A program made the position numbers and the translations under genes. Shown piece by piece: positions 1 through 5,853 of a DNA stretch of 9,447 bases (within the stretch, counting starts at the first letter, position 1; every line of letters starts with the position of its first letter). The DNA comes from Pseudomonadota bacterium (lineage in GTDB: Bacteria > Myxococcota > Polyangia > GCA-2747355 > JACKDQ01), in the NCBI GenBank assembly GCA_030591195.1, contig JAUVBO010000046.1, positions 1 to 9,447 of the forward strand, read 5' to 3'. The notes below the pieces were generated by a model, which was given only the letters and a program-made list of their open reading frames with translations, was not told the DNA's origin and made no database searches.

Positions 1-260
1 CAGCGACAACCCGAGCGTAAGGCGCAAACAGAGACCTCCCCGGCGCCCTCACTCGACACGAGCGGGTGCCGCTGGCTGACGTTTGAGTCGCGGCGGAAAC
101 GCACTGCGGCGCCGTCGATCCGGTCGCCCGGCGGCCCTCCTCCCTCGCGAGCAGAGATGCCAGGACAACGCCTATTTCACCGTAGACGGCGCGATCGCCG
201 CTGTCCAAAAAACAGCCACGATCCTTTCTTGCGCGGTGGGGGCGGGAGCGGTCTGTGGTG
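1..260. other. Non-coding region without a supported gene
   Basis: I see no convincing gene here. Short plus-strand frames starting at 83 and 157 have arginine-rich, low-complexity translations and run into the antisense of the lipoprotein gene, so they look like chance frames of GC-rich DNA. The stretch holds an imperfect hairpin at 185-205 (about 7 bp stem with one G-T pair) beside a run of six A at 207-212. In minus-strand transcripts coming out of the lipoprotein gene the T run would precede the hairpin, so this does not have the order of an intrinsic terminator. The gene to the left is outside the window. Confidence 0.5.
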
Positions 261-1685
261 CTACTTGCCGATCACCCGGCTCGAGGCGAAGCGGAAGAAG
301 ATCGAGAAGGCGGCGTCCTGCAGGCAGCTGTTGAGGTCGACGGTCTGACCGCTGCTGTCCTTGCAGCCGCTGACCTTCTTGCTGCTGTCGAGCGAGAGCG
401 TGTAGGGCGGGCCGGCGCCCACCGGCGGGACGTTCGTGTCGTGGGTGTCGGGCTGGGTCGCCGTGACCACCTGCCCGAAGAGCGCGATCGAGCAGCCACC
501 AACGAACAGGTCGAGCAACGAGTTGCCCGCCGGCGTGTAGCCCTCCTGGCAGCCGATCGGCCCGGCGAGCGCGTCCGGCAACGGGACGTCCTTGAGCGAC
601 ACCGCCGAGACGTTGCCGCACAGCCGGCCCTCGCTGGTGGCTGCGTGGGTGCCCATGGTGCCGAAGCTCTCGAGGGTCGCGTCGAGGTTCTCGCTCGTCA
701 GGTGGCCCGGCGTGGTGCTGCCCGCCGAGGCGGTGGGCTTGGAAGAGGCGCCGATGTCGGCCGAGATCCGAACGTGGGAGATGGTCAGCGGCGACGGCGA
801 GCCACCGCCGAGATCGATCGGGAAGTCGAGGGTGCCCGGCCCGGCGGTGAGGGTGCTGTTGACGATGCTGCCGTTGATCTGCACCGCCGGGATGCGGCTG
901 CCGTCGACGGAGCTGGGCGCCACGTCGTACCACCAGTCGAGGTCGGCCGAGCCGTCGTAGCCAGCCCCCGTCGCCGGCGCTCCCGCGAGCATGCCGAGCA
1001 CGACCAGCGCGTCGTTGGTGCCGGTGAGGTCCTCGAGGGCGAGGAACTGCATCATGATCGTCATCTCGCCCTGCTTGACCCCGTCGTCGATCGAGGCCTG
1101 GATCTGATCGCGGGCGAGCGGGTTGGAGATCGCCGCCCCGAAGGCGTTCTGGCCGCAGAACGGGTCGGTGCCGCCCTCGAGCAGCAGGTAGTTGATCCGG
1201 TGGACCTGCTCGAAGAGACAGGCCGAGCTGCAGCCGTCAAGGTTGAGGGTGTTGCCGTCGTCGCACTCCTCGTCGCCCTCGCGGGATCCATTGCCGCAGC
1301 CGGGCGGCGGCGGGGCGGCGTCGATCACGACGATGTCGGCCACCGCCGCGTCCGAGGGCGGCAGGGGCAGGTCAAACGTGGGCACCGGACCGTCAGCGGG
1401 GGGCGGGGCCGAGTCGGCCGGCGGCGCGACGTCCACCGGCGGGGCCGAGTCGGCCGGCGCGGGCCCATCGGGCGTCAACCCCTGGTCGGGCGTCAGCCCC
1501 TGGTCGGGCGTCACGGCCTGGTCTCCCGCGGCGCCGTCTGGCGGAAGGGCCGCGTCTCCCTGCTGCTAGCTGTCAGCGCCGCCGTCACCCACGCCGGGCG
1601 TGCTGCCGCTGTCGCAACCGACGACGAGCCATGCCACGAGCGCGAGGCCGGCCAACGCGGTGCGCAAGGTCCTGCAGACGAACAT
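261..1685 (-). CDS. DUF4215-type cysteine-motif lipoprotein, interrupted by an in-frame TAG
   Basis: The frame begins with ATG at 1685 behind a strong Shine-Dalgarno (AGAGGAGG at 1691-1698, 5 nt spacing). It starts with a lipoprotein signal peptide: MFVCRT, a hydrophobic core ALAGLALVAWL, then lipobox VVGC with the acylated Cys at residue 24 and Asp at +2. A linker rich in Gly, Asp and Pro follows. Codon 40 is TAG (1566-1568), after which the same frame runs open for about 434 codons to another TAG at 261-263. The part after the stop continues the same linker style (PDQGLT repeats, ADSAPP units). It then has a cysteine motif CGNGSREGDEECDDGN with DGCSSAC at about residues 129-156, as in the DUF4215 repeats of myxobacterial surface proteins. 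About 300 residues of likely beta-rich globular domain with few cysteines follow. The function of that domain is unknown to me. Without read-through only a 39-residue peptide is made; a GTG at 1514 could start the rest, but it would lack a signal peptide and I see no good ribosome site. The possibilities are a recent nonsense mutation (CAG to TAG in a run of Gln codons), a sequence error, or read-through. The 103-base gap after the upstream gene suggests it may have its own promoter. Confidence 0.75.
1468..1521 (-). repeat. Three tandem 18-bp units encoding PDQGLT-type repeats
   Basis: Units start at 1468, 1486 and 1504. The first two differ at one base and the third is more diverged. On the minus strand they encode TPDQGL-type hexapeptides in the lipoprotein linker. 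A second repeat in the same linker is a 22-bp block at 1402-1423 repeated exactly at 1438-1459 (offset 36 bp), coding ADSAPP-like units. Such repeats commonly expand and contract, so linker length probably varies between strains. Confidence 0.8.
1566..1568 (-). other. In-frame amber codon inside the lipoprotein linker
   Basis: The minus strand reads ...GCT GAC AGC TAG CAG CAG GGA GAC... The codons on both sides belong to the same frame as the ATG at 1685 and the terminator at 261. Two CAG codons follow directly, so a single C-to-T transition in a CAG CAG CAG run would explain the stop. TAG also ends the mini-protein gene at 8027-8029, so general recoding of amber in this genome is unlikely. 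Confidence 0.85.
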
Positions 1686-1690
1686 CGAGT

Positions 1691-1698
1691 CCTCCTCT
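1691..1698 (-). promoter_or_regulatory. Shine-Dalgarno of the lipoprotein gene
   Basis: AGAGGAGG on the minus strand lies 5 nt before the ATG at 1685. It fixes the start at the signal peptide. The frame also runs open upstream to an ATG at 1931, which is antisense-like low-complexity sequence within the neighbouring gene and not the start. Confidence 0.85.
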
Positions 1699-1788
1699 GG
1701 TCGTAAGGGTTTAGGTGTCGTAGTGGAGGAATCTTGGCAGGCCGCGGCCCTCCGAGCAACCGCAGGAGTCTGGTCAGAACAAGTCGAG

Positions 1789-3327
1789 TCAGCGCAGGGC
1801 GAGGGTGCCCTGCTTCCAGTCCGGGGCGTGCCAGCGACGAAAGCGACGGAAGCGCCGCAACGATCCGGTCGAGACCCTGACCTCGAGCGAGCGGGCCACC
1901 AGCGACTCGAAGCGTCGCTCGTGCCGCCCATCCACCAGCGCCTCGCGCGCCAGCAGCAGGCGGCGGCCGCCCGGCGTCCAGCCCGCGACCTCGACGTACC
2001 CCAGCTCGGGCGTGCCGTCGCTCGAGGGCGCCAGGGTGTCGACGATCCAGCCGCCGCCAGCTCGCCGGAAGACCCAGACCACCAGCCAGCCCGGCAGCTG
2101 CTGCACCGCCACGGTCAGCTGCCGGTGGCGCGGCGAGCGCCTGATCGACGAGGGCCAGACCAGCCCGTAGGTGCAACGCTCGGCGCGCCGCTTGGCGCCG
2201 GGGCCGGCGACCAGGCGCACGCAGGTCTCCCCCGGCCGCCCGGGCGAGAGCTCGAGCCACGGGCCCCCCGGCCCGCGACGCGGCGCGCGACATGGAGCCC
2301 CAGCGACCCCGGAGCGCAGAGCGGAACAAGAGGGAGTGATCGGCCCTCCGCCCTTCAGCGAGCTGCCCGCTGGCTCGCTGCGAGCCCACCTCACCGCCGA
2401 GACCTGCAGGGCGGCCCGGTGGCCGACCGCCTGATCGCTGCGTGCCAGCTCGCCGCGCTGCACCCGCAGCAGCGCCCGGTGGGCCCGCCTGGCGGCGCGG
2501 GTGGCGCCGACGCGATCACCCTTGCGCGCCAGGGCGTAGGCCAGCCGAGCCGACAGCAGCGCCACCCGCAACCGCAGGCGATTGCCGAGGTAGGGCGCCG
2601 CGCGGGTCGGATCGATCTTCGCCAGCAGGGCGACCTGGGTCCGGAGCCGGGCCCGCGCCTCGTGGGGGCGCGAGCCGGGACGCACGCAGCGCGGGTCGGT
2701 CAGCGCCAGCGCAGCGCGCGCCACCGCGTCACGGCCGACAGCGACCGAGCTCGTCACGGCGGCCGACGCCAGCACCCGACGAAAGGCGTCACCGGCGTAG
2801 CAGGTGCGGGTCTGTTCGCCGCCGGTGGTCGCGCCGACCTCGAAGCGCTCGAAGCGCACCCCGTAGCTCCTCGCCACGTCGAGGTGAGCGGCGATGAACC
2901 GCTGGCTGCGGCTGTTGGCGGGACGCGAGGCCCGCCGGGCGAGCCGCTCGGCCATCGTGCCGAGGGCATCGAAGATCTCGGGGTCGAGCTTCTCCCGCGA
3001 CGCGGCCCGCAGGTAGAGCGCCACGTAGCCGATGCCGAGGGACTCGGCGCCCGGGGTGTCGCGGAGGAAGTCGACCACCGCCCGCAGGCGTGGCGCGTCG
3101 GCCTGGCCGATCCGGTAGCACCGCGCCCGGTGGACGCGGAGGTAACCCGGGCGCTCGGTGCGGTGGTGGTAGACCTTGAGGAAGTCCCGCCGGCGACCCC
3201 GGACCTCGACCCAGTCTCCACGCCAGAGGGTGGCCTGCCGCGGGGCGTTGTCGTCGGGTGCGGCCCGCAGGGCGGTCCAGTCCTGCACCACCACCGCAGC
3301 GGCGAGGCCGAGCAACGACAGGATCAT
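1789..3327 (-). CDS. Secreted or membrane-anchored protein of unknown function with probable SH3-like domain
   Basis: The product has 512 residues. Residues 1-14 (MILSLLGLAAAVVV) form a hydrophobic signal or anchor with no positive charge before it, which is a little unusual. Residues 15-70 (VQDWTALRAAPDDNAPRQAT, then LWRGDWVEVRGRR, DFLKVYHH and RPGYLRVHR) look like a bacterial SH3-like domain. A helical, Arg/Ala-rich middle follows (about 75-310, with KGDRVGATRAARRAHRALL resembling a repeat helix). The C-terminal third is beta-rich, with CTYGLVWPSS near 385-394, QQLPGWLVVWVFRR, ELGYVEVAGWTPGGRRLLLAREALVDGR and a closing WHAPDWKQGTLALR. I recall similar C-terminal motifs in uncharacterised proteobacterial proteins but cannot name a family. 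The start ATG overlaps the TGA of the SPFH gene (ATGA at 3324-3327) with a GGGGTGG stretch upstream, so the two are very likely one operon and translationally coupled. Residues about 317-352 use many codons unusual here (ACT, TCT, TGT, GCT, CCA) and may be an insertion. Confidence 0.8.
   Translation of the reverse strand: MILSLLGLAAAVVVQDWTALRAAPDDNAPRQATLWRGDWVEVRGRRRDFLKVYHHRTERPGYLRVHRARCYRIGQADAPRLRAVVDFLRDTPGAESLGIGYVALYLRAASREKLDPEIFDALGTMAERLARRASRPANSRSQRFIAAHLDVARSYGVRFERFEVGATTGGEQTRTCYAGDAFRRVLASAAVTSSVAVGRDAVARAALALTDPRCVRPGSRPHEARARLRTQVALLAKIDPTRAAPYLGNRLRLRVALLSARLAYALARKGDRVGATRAARRAHRALLRVQRGELARSDQAVGHRAALQVSAVRWARSEPAGSSLKGGGPITPSCSALRSGVAGAPCRAPRRGPGGPWLELSPGRPGETCVRLVAGPGAKRRAERCTYGLVWPSSIRRSPRHRQLTVAVQQLPGWLVVWVFRRAGGGWIVDTLAPSSDGTPELGYVEVAGWTPGGRRLLLAREALVDGRHERRFESLVARSLEVRVSTGSLRRFRRFRRWHAPDWKQGTLALR
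2360..2387. repeat. Palindromic segment, one of two similar copies
   Basis: Positions 2372-2386 are a perfect inverted repeat, GGCTCGC-T-GCGAGCC, inside the SH3-like gene. By eye the 28 bases at 2360-2387 match 8299-8326 in the same orientation at 24 positions. This resembles a dispersed palindromic element, though with only two copies chance in GC-rich DNA is not excluded. It sits at the edge of the protein segment with odd codon use. Confidence 0.4.
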
Positions 3328-4547
3328 CGGCCACCCCGCTGCTTGTGGTCGAGCCCGATCAGGCCGTTGGCGAAGAAGCCCTTGGACGGCGCGGCGACGA
3401 TCACCGAGATCTTGTCCGAGAGCTTGTCGGCGAGGGTCTTCTGGATCAGCAGCGGGTTCTTGGCGATCAGCACCCCGTCGCGGGCGAGCTGCGCGCTGCG
3501 CGCCTTGCCGGTGACCTCGAGGCGATAGGCTTCGGCGTCGGCCAGCTTGCGCCGCGAGACTGCCTCGCCGCCAGCCTCGATCTGGCGCGCCTCGGCGTTG
3601 GCCTGGGCCAGCTTGACCCGGCTGACCCTCGAGGCCTCGCCCTCGAGCCGGCGCTGCTCGATCTGTTTCTTCTTCAGCGGCAGCACGTGCCTCATCGCCT
3701 CGGCCCGGGCGCGGGCGGCGATGATCTGCTCGCTGCCCGCGGCCTCGGCGGCCTTCTCGCGCTTGACCTTGTCCGCCAGCCCCTCGAGCTCGCTCTGCTT
3801 GATCAGCTTCTGCTTCAGCTGCAGCGTGTAGCGCATCTTCTCGGACCGCAGCCCCTCGGCGAGCAGCTTCTCGAGCCCCTTGCGGTACTCGTCCGGCAGG
3901 TCGACGTTGCCGAGGAACACGGTGCGGATCACCACCCCGTCCTGGCGCAGCAGCTCGCCGAGGGACTCTCTGACCTTGCGCTCGATCTCGGCGCGCTTGG
4001 CCGAGAAGATCTCGCGCACCGTGTGGCGGGCGAAGGTCCGGTGGAGCACGCCGTCGATCACCGGCTCGATCAACCGCTTGCCGACGTCCTCGGGCAGCCC
4101 CAGCGCCACCGCCTTGATCCGCGCGGGGTCGAAGGCGTAGCGCACGGTCACGTCAACCCCCACCGACAGGCCCTCCACCGACTGGAACGGCGCCTTGCCC
4201 TGGGCCCGGGCGCTCTTGCGCGGCCGGTAGACCTGATCGCGCAGCGGGTAGCGACGCAGCTGGTGCAGCCCGGGCAAGACCCAGGCCCAGCCCTGGCGCA
4301 GCTGGCTCACGCCGCCGCTCAGCCGGTTGACCCGGATGCCGACCTCGTTCGGCTCGATCGCCCGGAGCGGCTTGCTGACGACGAAGGCGACCGCCACAAC
4401 GCCGAGGGTCGCCAGCGCCAGCACCCGGCGGCCCCGCTGGCTGGTCACCGTCTCGATGATGCCGAGCAGCGCCGCCCAGGCCGTGGCGCGGATCAGATAG
4501 CTGGCCCGCTTGAAGAGCTCCCCCACTGCCAAAAGAAACCGCTTCAC
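3324..4547 (-). CDS. SPFH/band-7 domain membrane protein (prohibitin/HflC/flotillin-like)
   Basis: The product has 407 residues from a GTG start at 4547, chosen because a perfect AGGAGG lies 6 nt upstream; the frame is open further up to an ATG at 4643 but without a ribosome site. An amphipathic or hydrophobic N-terminus (1-32) precedes a transmembrane helix at about 42-58 (VLALATLGVVAVAFVV). The band-7 domain covers about 63-230, with IEPNEVGIRVNRLSGGVSQL, GWAWVLPGLHQLRRYPLRDQ, VDVTVRYAFDP and IRTVFLGNVDLPDEY, all typical of the family. A long charged coiled coil rich in Glu/Lys/Arg/Ala (about 222-350) and a C-terminal segment LLIQKTLADKLSDKISVIVA, then Gly/Phe-rich, follow as in flotillin/HflK-like proteins. 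Such proteins form large oligomers on the membrane, organise microdomains and modulate proteases or stress responses. The partner here is unknown. It heads a minus-strand operon with the SH3-like gene and is divergent from the Nif3/DUF4178 genes. SPFH genes near DUF350 or PspA-type envelope-stress genes are common, which makes a link plausible but unproven. Confidence 0.92.
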   Translation of the reverse strand: MKRFLLAVGELFKRASYLIRATAWAALLGIIETVTSQRGRRVLALATLGVVAVAFVVSKPLRAIEPNEVGIRVNRLSGGVSQLRQGWAWVLPGLHQLRRYPLRDQVYRPRKSARAQGKAPFQSVEGLSVGVDVTVRYAFDPARIKAVALGLPEDVGKRLIEPVIDGVLHRTFARHTVREIFSAKRAEIERKVRESLGELLRQDGVVIRTVFLGNVDLPDEYRKGLEKLLAEGLRSEKMRYTLQLKQKLIKQSELEGLADKVKREKAAEAAGSEQIIAARARAEAMRHVLPLKKKQIEQRRLEGEASRVSRVKLAQANAEARQIEAGGEAVSRRKLADAEAYRLEVTGKARSAQLARDGVLIAKNPLLIQKTLADKLSDKISVIVAAPSKGFFANGLIGLDHKQRGGR

Positions 4548-4553
4548 GTGATA

Positions 4554-4559
4554 CCTCCT
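4554..4559 (-). promoter_or_regulatory. Shine-Dalgarno deciding the GTG start of the SPFH gene
   Basis: AGGAGG on the minus strand, 6 nt before GTG at 4547. It favours this start over the longer frame from ATG at 4643, whose extra residues (MAETYGCALRHESCNV...) look non-coding. Confidence 0.88.
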
Positions 4560-4601
4560 GCTCGGTGTGTCTGTTGGAGATCCGGGACGGACGTGGACGT
4601 T

Positions 4602-4614
4602 GCACGACTCGTGC
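4602..4614. promoter_or_regulatory. 13-bp palindrome, possible operator or leader hairpin
   Basis: GCACGA-C-TCGTGC is a perfect 6+1+6 inverted repeat, 55 bases upstream of the SPFH start in the divergent intergenic region. Its size fits a dimeric regulator site, or a small hairpin in the SPFH mRNA leader. No regulator gene is seen in the window. Confidence 0.3.
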
Positions 4615-4666
4615 CGGAGAGCGCAGCCATAGGTTTCAGCCACCTGGATGTAGGCGTGGGTGGGCA

Positions 4667-4683
4667 GACACGGCCCGCGTGTC
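4667..4683. promoter_or_regulatory. Inverted repeat in the divergent intergenic region
   Basis: GACACG-GCCCG-CGTGTC is a perfect 6-bp stem with a 5-base centre. It lies 58 to 74 bases upstream of the Nif3-like start and, on the other side, about 120 bases upstream of the SPFH start, so it could serve either promoter. Confidence 0.25.
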
Positions 4684-4726
4684 CGTCGAGGAACAAGATT
4701 CTCGGCGGTGCGGGGCCGATGTCCTC

Positions 4727-4732
4727 TATGCT
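4727..4732 (+). promoter_or_regulatory. -10-like hexamer of the Nif3-like gene; possible leaderless start
   Basis: TATGCT (4 of 6 matches to TATAAT) ends 8 bases before the ATG at 4741. No Shine-Dalgarno is present in that gap (CTTGTTCG is pyrimidine-rich). Transcription from this element would begin at or within a few bases of the start codon. No good -35 hexamer is visible at 16-18 bp. Confidence 0.4.
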
Positions 4733-4740
4733 CTTGTTCG

Positions 4741-5808
4741 ATGGCTGTTTCGTGTCAGCTCGTGCTTCAGCAGCTGCGGGAGATCTGCCCGCCCCGCTTC
4801 GCCCTCGATCGCGACCCCACCGGCCTGCAGGTCGGCACCGCCGACAAGCAGATCGATCGGGTGCTCTGCACCCTCGACCTGACGCTGGCGGTGGCCGAGG
4901 AAGCGCGCGCGCTGGGTGCCGGCCTGGTGGTCAGCCACCACGCGGTGATCTACCGCCCACTCGAAAACCTGCGCACCGACCTCGAGCGCGGCCGACTGCT
5001 CGAGGCGCTGCTCAAGGCCGACATCGCGGTCTACGTCCCCCACACCGCCCTCGACGTGGTCACGGGCGGGATCAATGACCGGCTCGCGACCACGATCGGG
5101 TTGATCGACTGCACGGTGCTCAAACAGACCGGTTCGGACCAGGCCATGCTCTGTTCGTTCCGGGTCGAGGGAAGCGGCGAGGAAGCGGTCCAGCTGGCGC
5201 ACAAGGCAGGGGCCGAGTCGGTCCGCTGGGCGGGCGACCTGGTCGAGGCGATCGTACCCGCGGGTCGAGCCCACCGCCTGGCCGCCCGGCTCACCGAGCA
5301 CCTCGGAGACGCTGGCGACGAGGCGGATCTTCACCGCCAGCAGGAGCTCGAGCCGCGCCTGATCCCGCTGGCCTCGCACCAGCGCCCGCGGGGCATCGGT
5401 CGCATCGGCCACCTCGAGGCGCCGCTGACCGTCCGCGACTTCGCCCGCCGCGTCGCCGAGCAGCTCGAGCTACCTCAGGTCCGGGTGGCCGCGGCCGACC
5501 TCGAGGCGAAGGTCCGCAAGGTGGCGGTGCTCTGCGGCGATGGCCGCAGCTTCGTCGACGCAGCGATCTTCGCCGGCTGCGACGCGATGGTCACCGGCGA
5601 CATCGACCACCACTCGGCCCTCGCCGCCCGAGCTCGCGGCATCGCGCTGCTCGATGTCGGCCACTGGGGCAGCGAGCGTCACGCGCCGATGCTGATCGCC
5701 GCGGCGCTGCGGGAGCGCCTCAGCGACAAGAAGGTCGAGGTGCTGGTCAGCAAGGTCAGCACCCAACCCTTCGAGCTCGTACCCGCCCCGTCAGCGGCGC
5801 GGGGTTGA
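4741..5808 (+). CDS. Nif3/DUF34-family dinuclear metal centre protein, long form
   Basis: The product has 355 residues from ATG at 4741. The frame is open upstream to 4660, but the usual Nif3 N-terminus (helix, then PP..A.D.D.TGLQVG) begins right here. Metal-ligand motifs are complete: SHHAVIYRP (His66, His67; the family often has HHP), PHTALDVVTGGINDRLA (His101, Asp105), TGDIDHH (290-291) and DVGHWGSER (His308, Glu312). The central part, about 130-225, is the extra PII/CutA-like insert seen in the long forms such as Bacillus YqfO. Family members form hexameric toroids with two metal ions per active site. They are often annotated as GTP cyclohydrolase I type 2, but the physiological substrate is not settled. 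Nothing links it firmly to the neighbours: it is followed 45 bases later by the DUF4178 gene, which has a candidate promoter of its own. It lacks a Shine-Dalgarno (see the -10-like hexamer). Confidence 0.93.
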   Translation: MAVSCQLVLQQLREICPPRFALDRDPTGLQVGTADKQIDRVLCTLDLTLAVAEEARALGAGLVVSHHAVIYRPLENLRTDLERGRLLEALLKADIAVYVPHTALDVVTGGINDRLATTIGLIDCTVLKQTGSDQAMLCSFRVEGSGEEAVQLAHKAGAESVRWAGDLVEAIVPAGRAHRLAARLTEHLGDAGDEADLHRQQELEPRLIPLASHQRPRGIGRIGHLEAPLTVRDFARRVAEQLELPQVRVAAADLEAKVRKVAVLCGDGRSFVDAAIFAGCDAMVTGDIDHHSALAARARGIALLDVGHWGSERHAPMLIAAALRERLSDKKVEVLVSKVSTQPFELVPAPSAARG

Positions 5809-5815
5809 CGCTGGA

Positions 5816-5845
5816 TTGACGGTGCCGGGCCGGAGAGGCTAGGCT
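5816..5845 (+). promoter_or_regulatory. Candidate sigma70-type promoter for the DUF4178 operon
   Basis: TTGACG (5816-5821), an 18-bp spacer and TAGGCT (5840-5845) resemble the TTGACA/TATAAT consensus. A second TTGACG lies 11 bp earlier (5805-5810), overlapping the Nif3-like stop codon. The -10-like hexamer ends 8 bases before GTG at 5854, giving a predicted leaderless or nearly leaderless transcript, consistent with the lack of a Shine-Dalgarno at normal distance. Confidence 0.42.
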
Positions 5846-5853
5846 CGGTTACC

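Noticed and set aside
185..212. Hairpin next to a six-A run as terminator of the lipoprotein gene
   Set aside because: On the minus strand the T run comes before the hairpin, the reverse of an intrinsic terminator, and the stem is short and contains a G-T pair.
1740..1749. GGCCGCGGCC palindrome between the SH3-like and lipoprotein genes as a terminator
   Set aside because: Ten-base GC palindromes are common in DNA this rich in GC, and there is no following T run.
1511..2389. Minus-strand frame overlapping the SH3-like gene in another phase
   Set aside because: Its translation is Arg/Gly/Ala-rich and spans the gap and the start of the lipoprotein gene; the 512-residue frame has the better protein features and the ATGA coupling to SPFH.
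255..3528. Long plus-strand open frames at 255-1706 and 1600-3528
   Set aside because: They lie antisense to the lipoprotein and SH3-like genes. Their translations are rich in Arg, Gly and Ala without domains, as expected from the opposite strand of high-GC coding DNA, while the minus frames have signal peptides, motifs and ribosome sites.
4548..4643. N-terminal extension of the SPFH protein to ATG 4643
   Set aside because: The extension has no ribosome site and no family similarity, whereas GTG 4547 has a perfect AGGAGG at 6 nt.
4660..4740. N-terminal extension of the Nif3-like protein to ATG 4660
   Set aside because: The extra residues are Arg/Cys-rich and fall outside the family alignment; ATG 4741 gives the normal Nif3 N-terminus.
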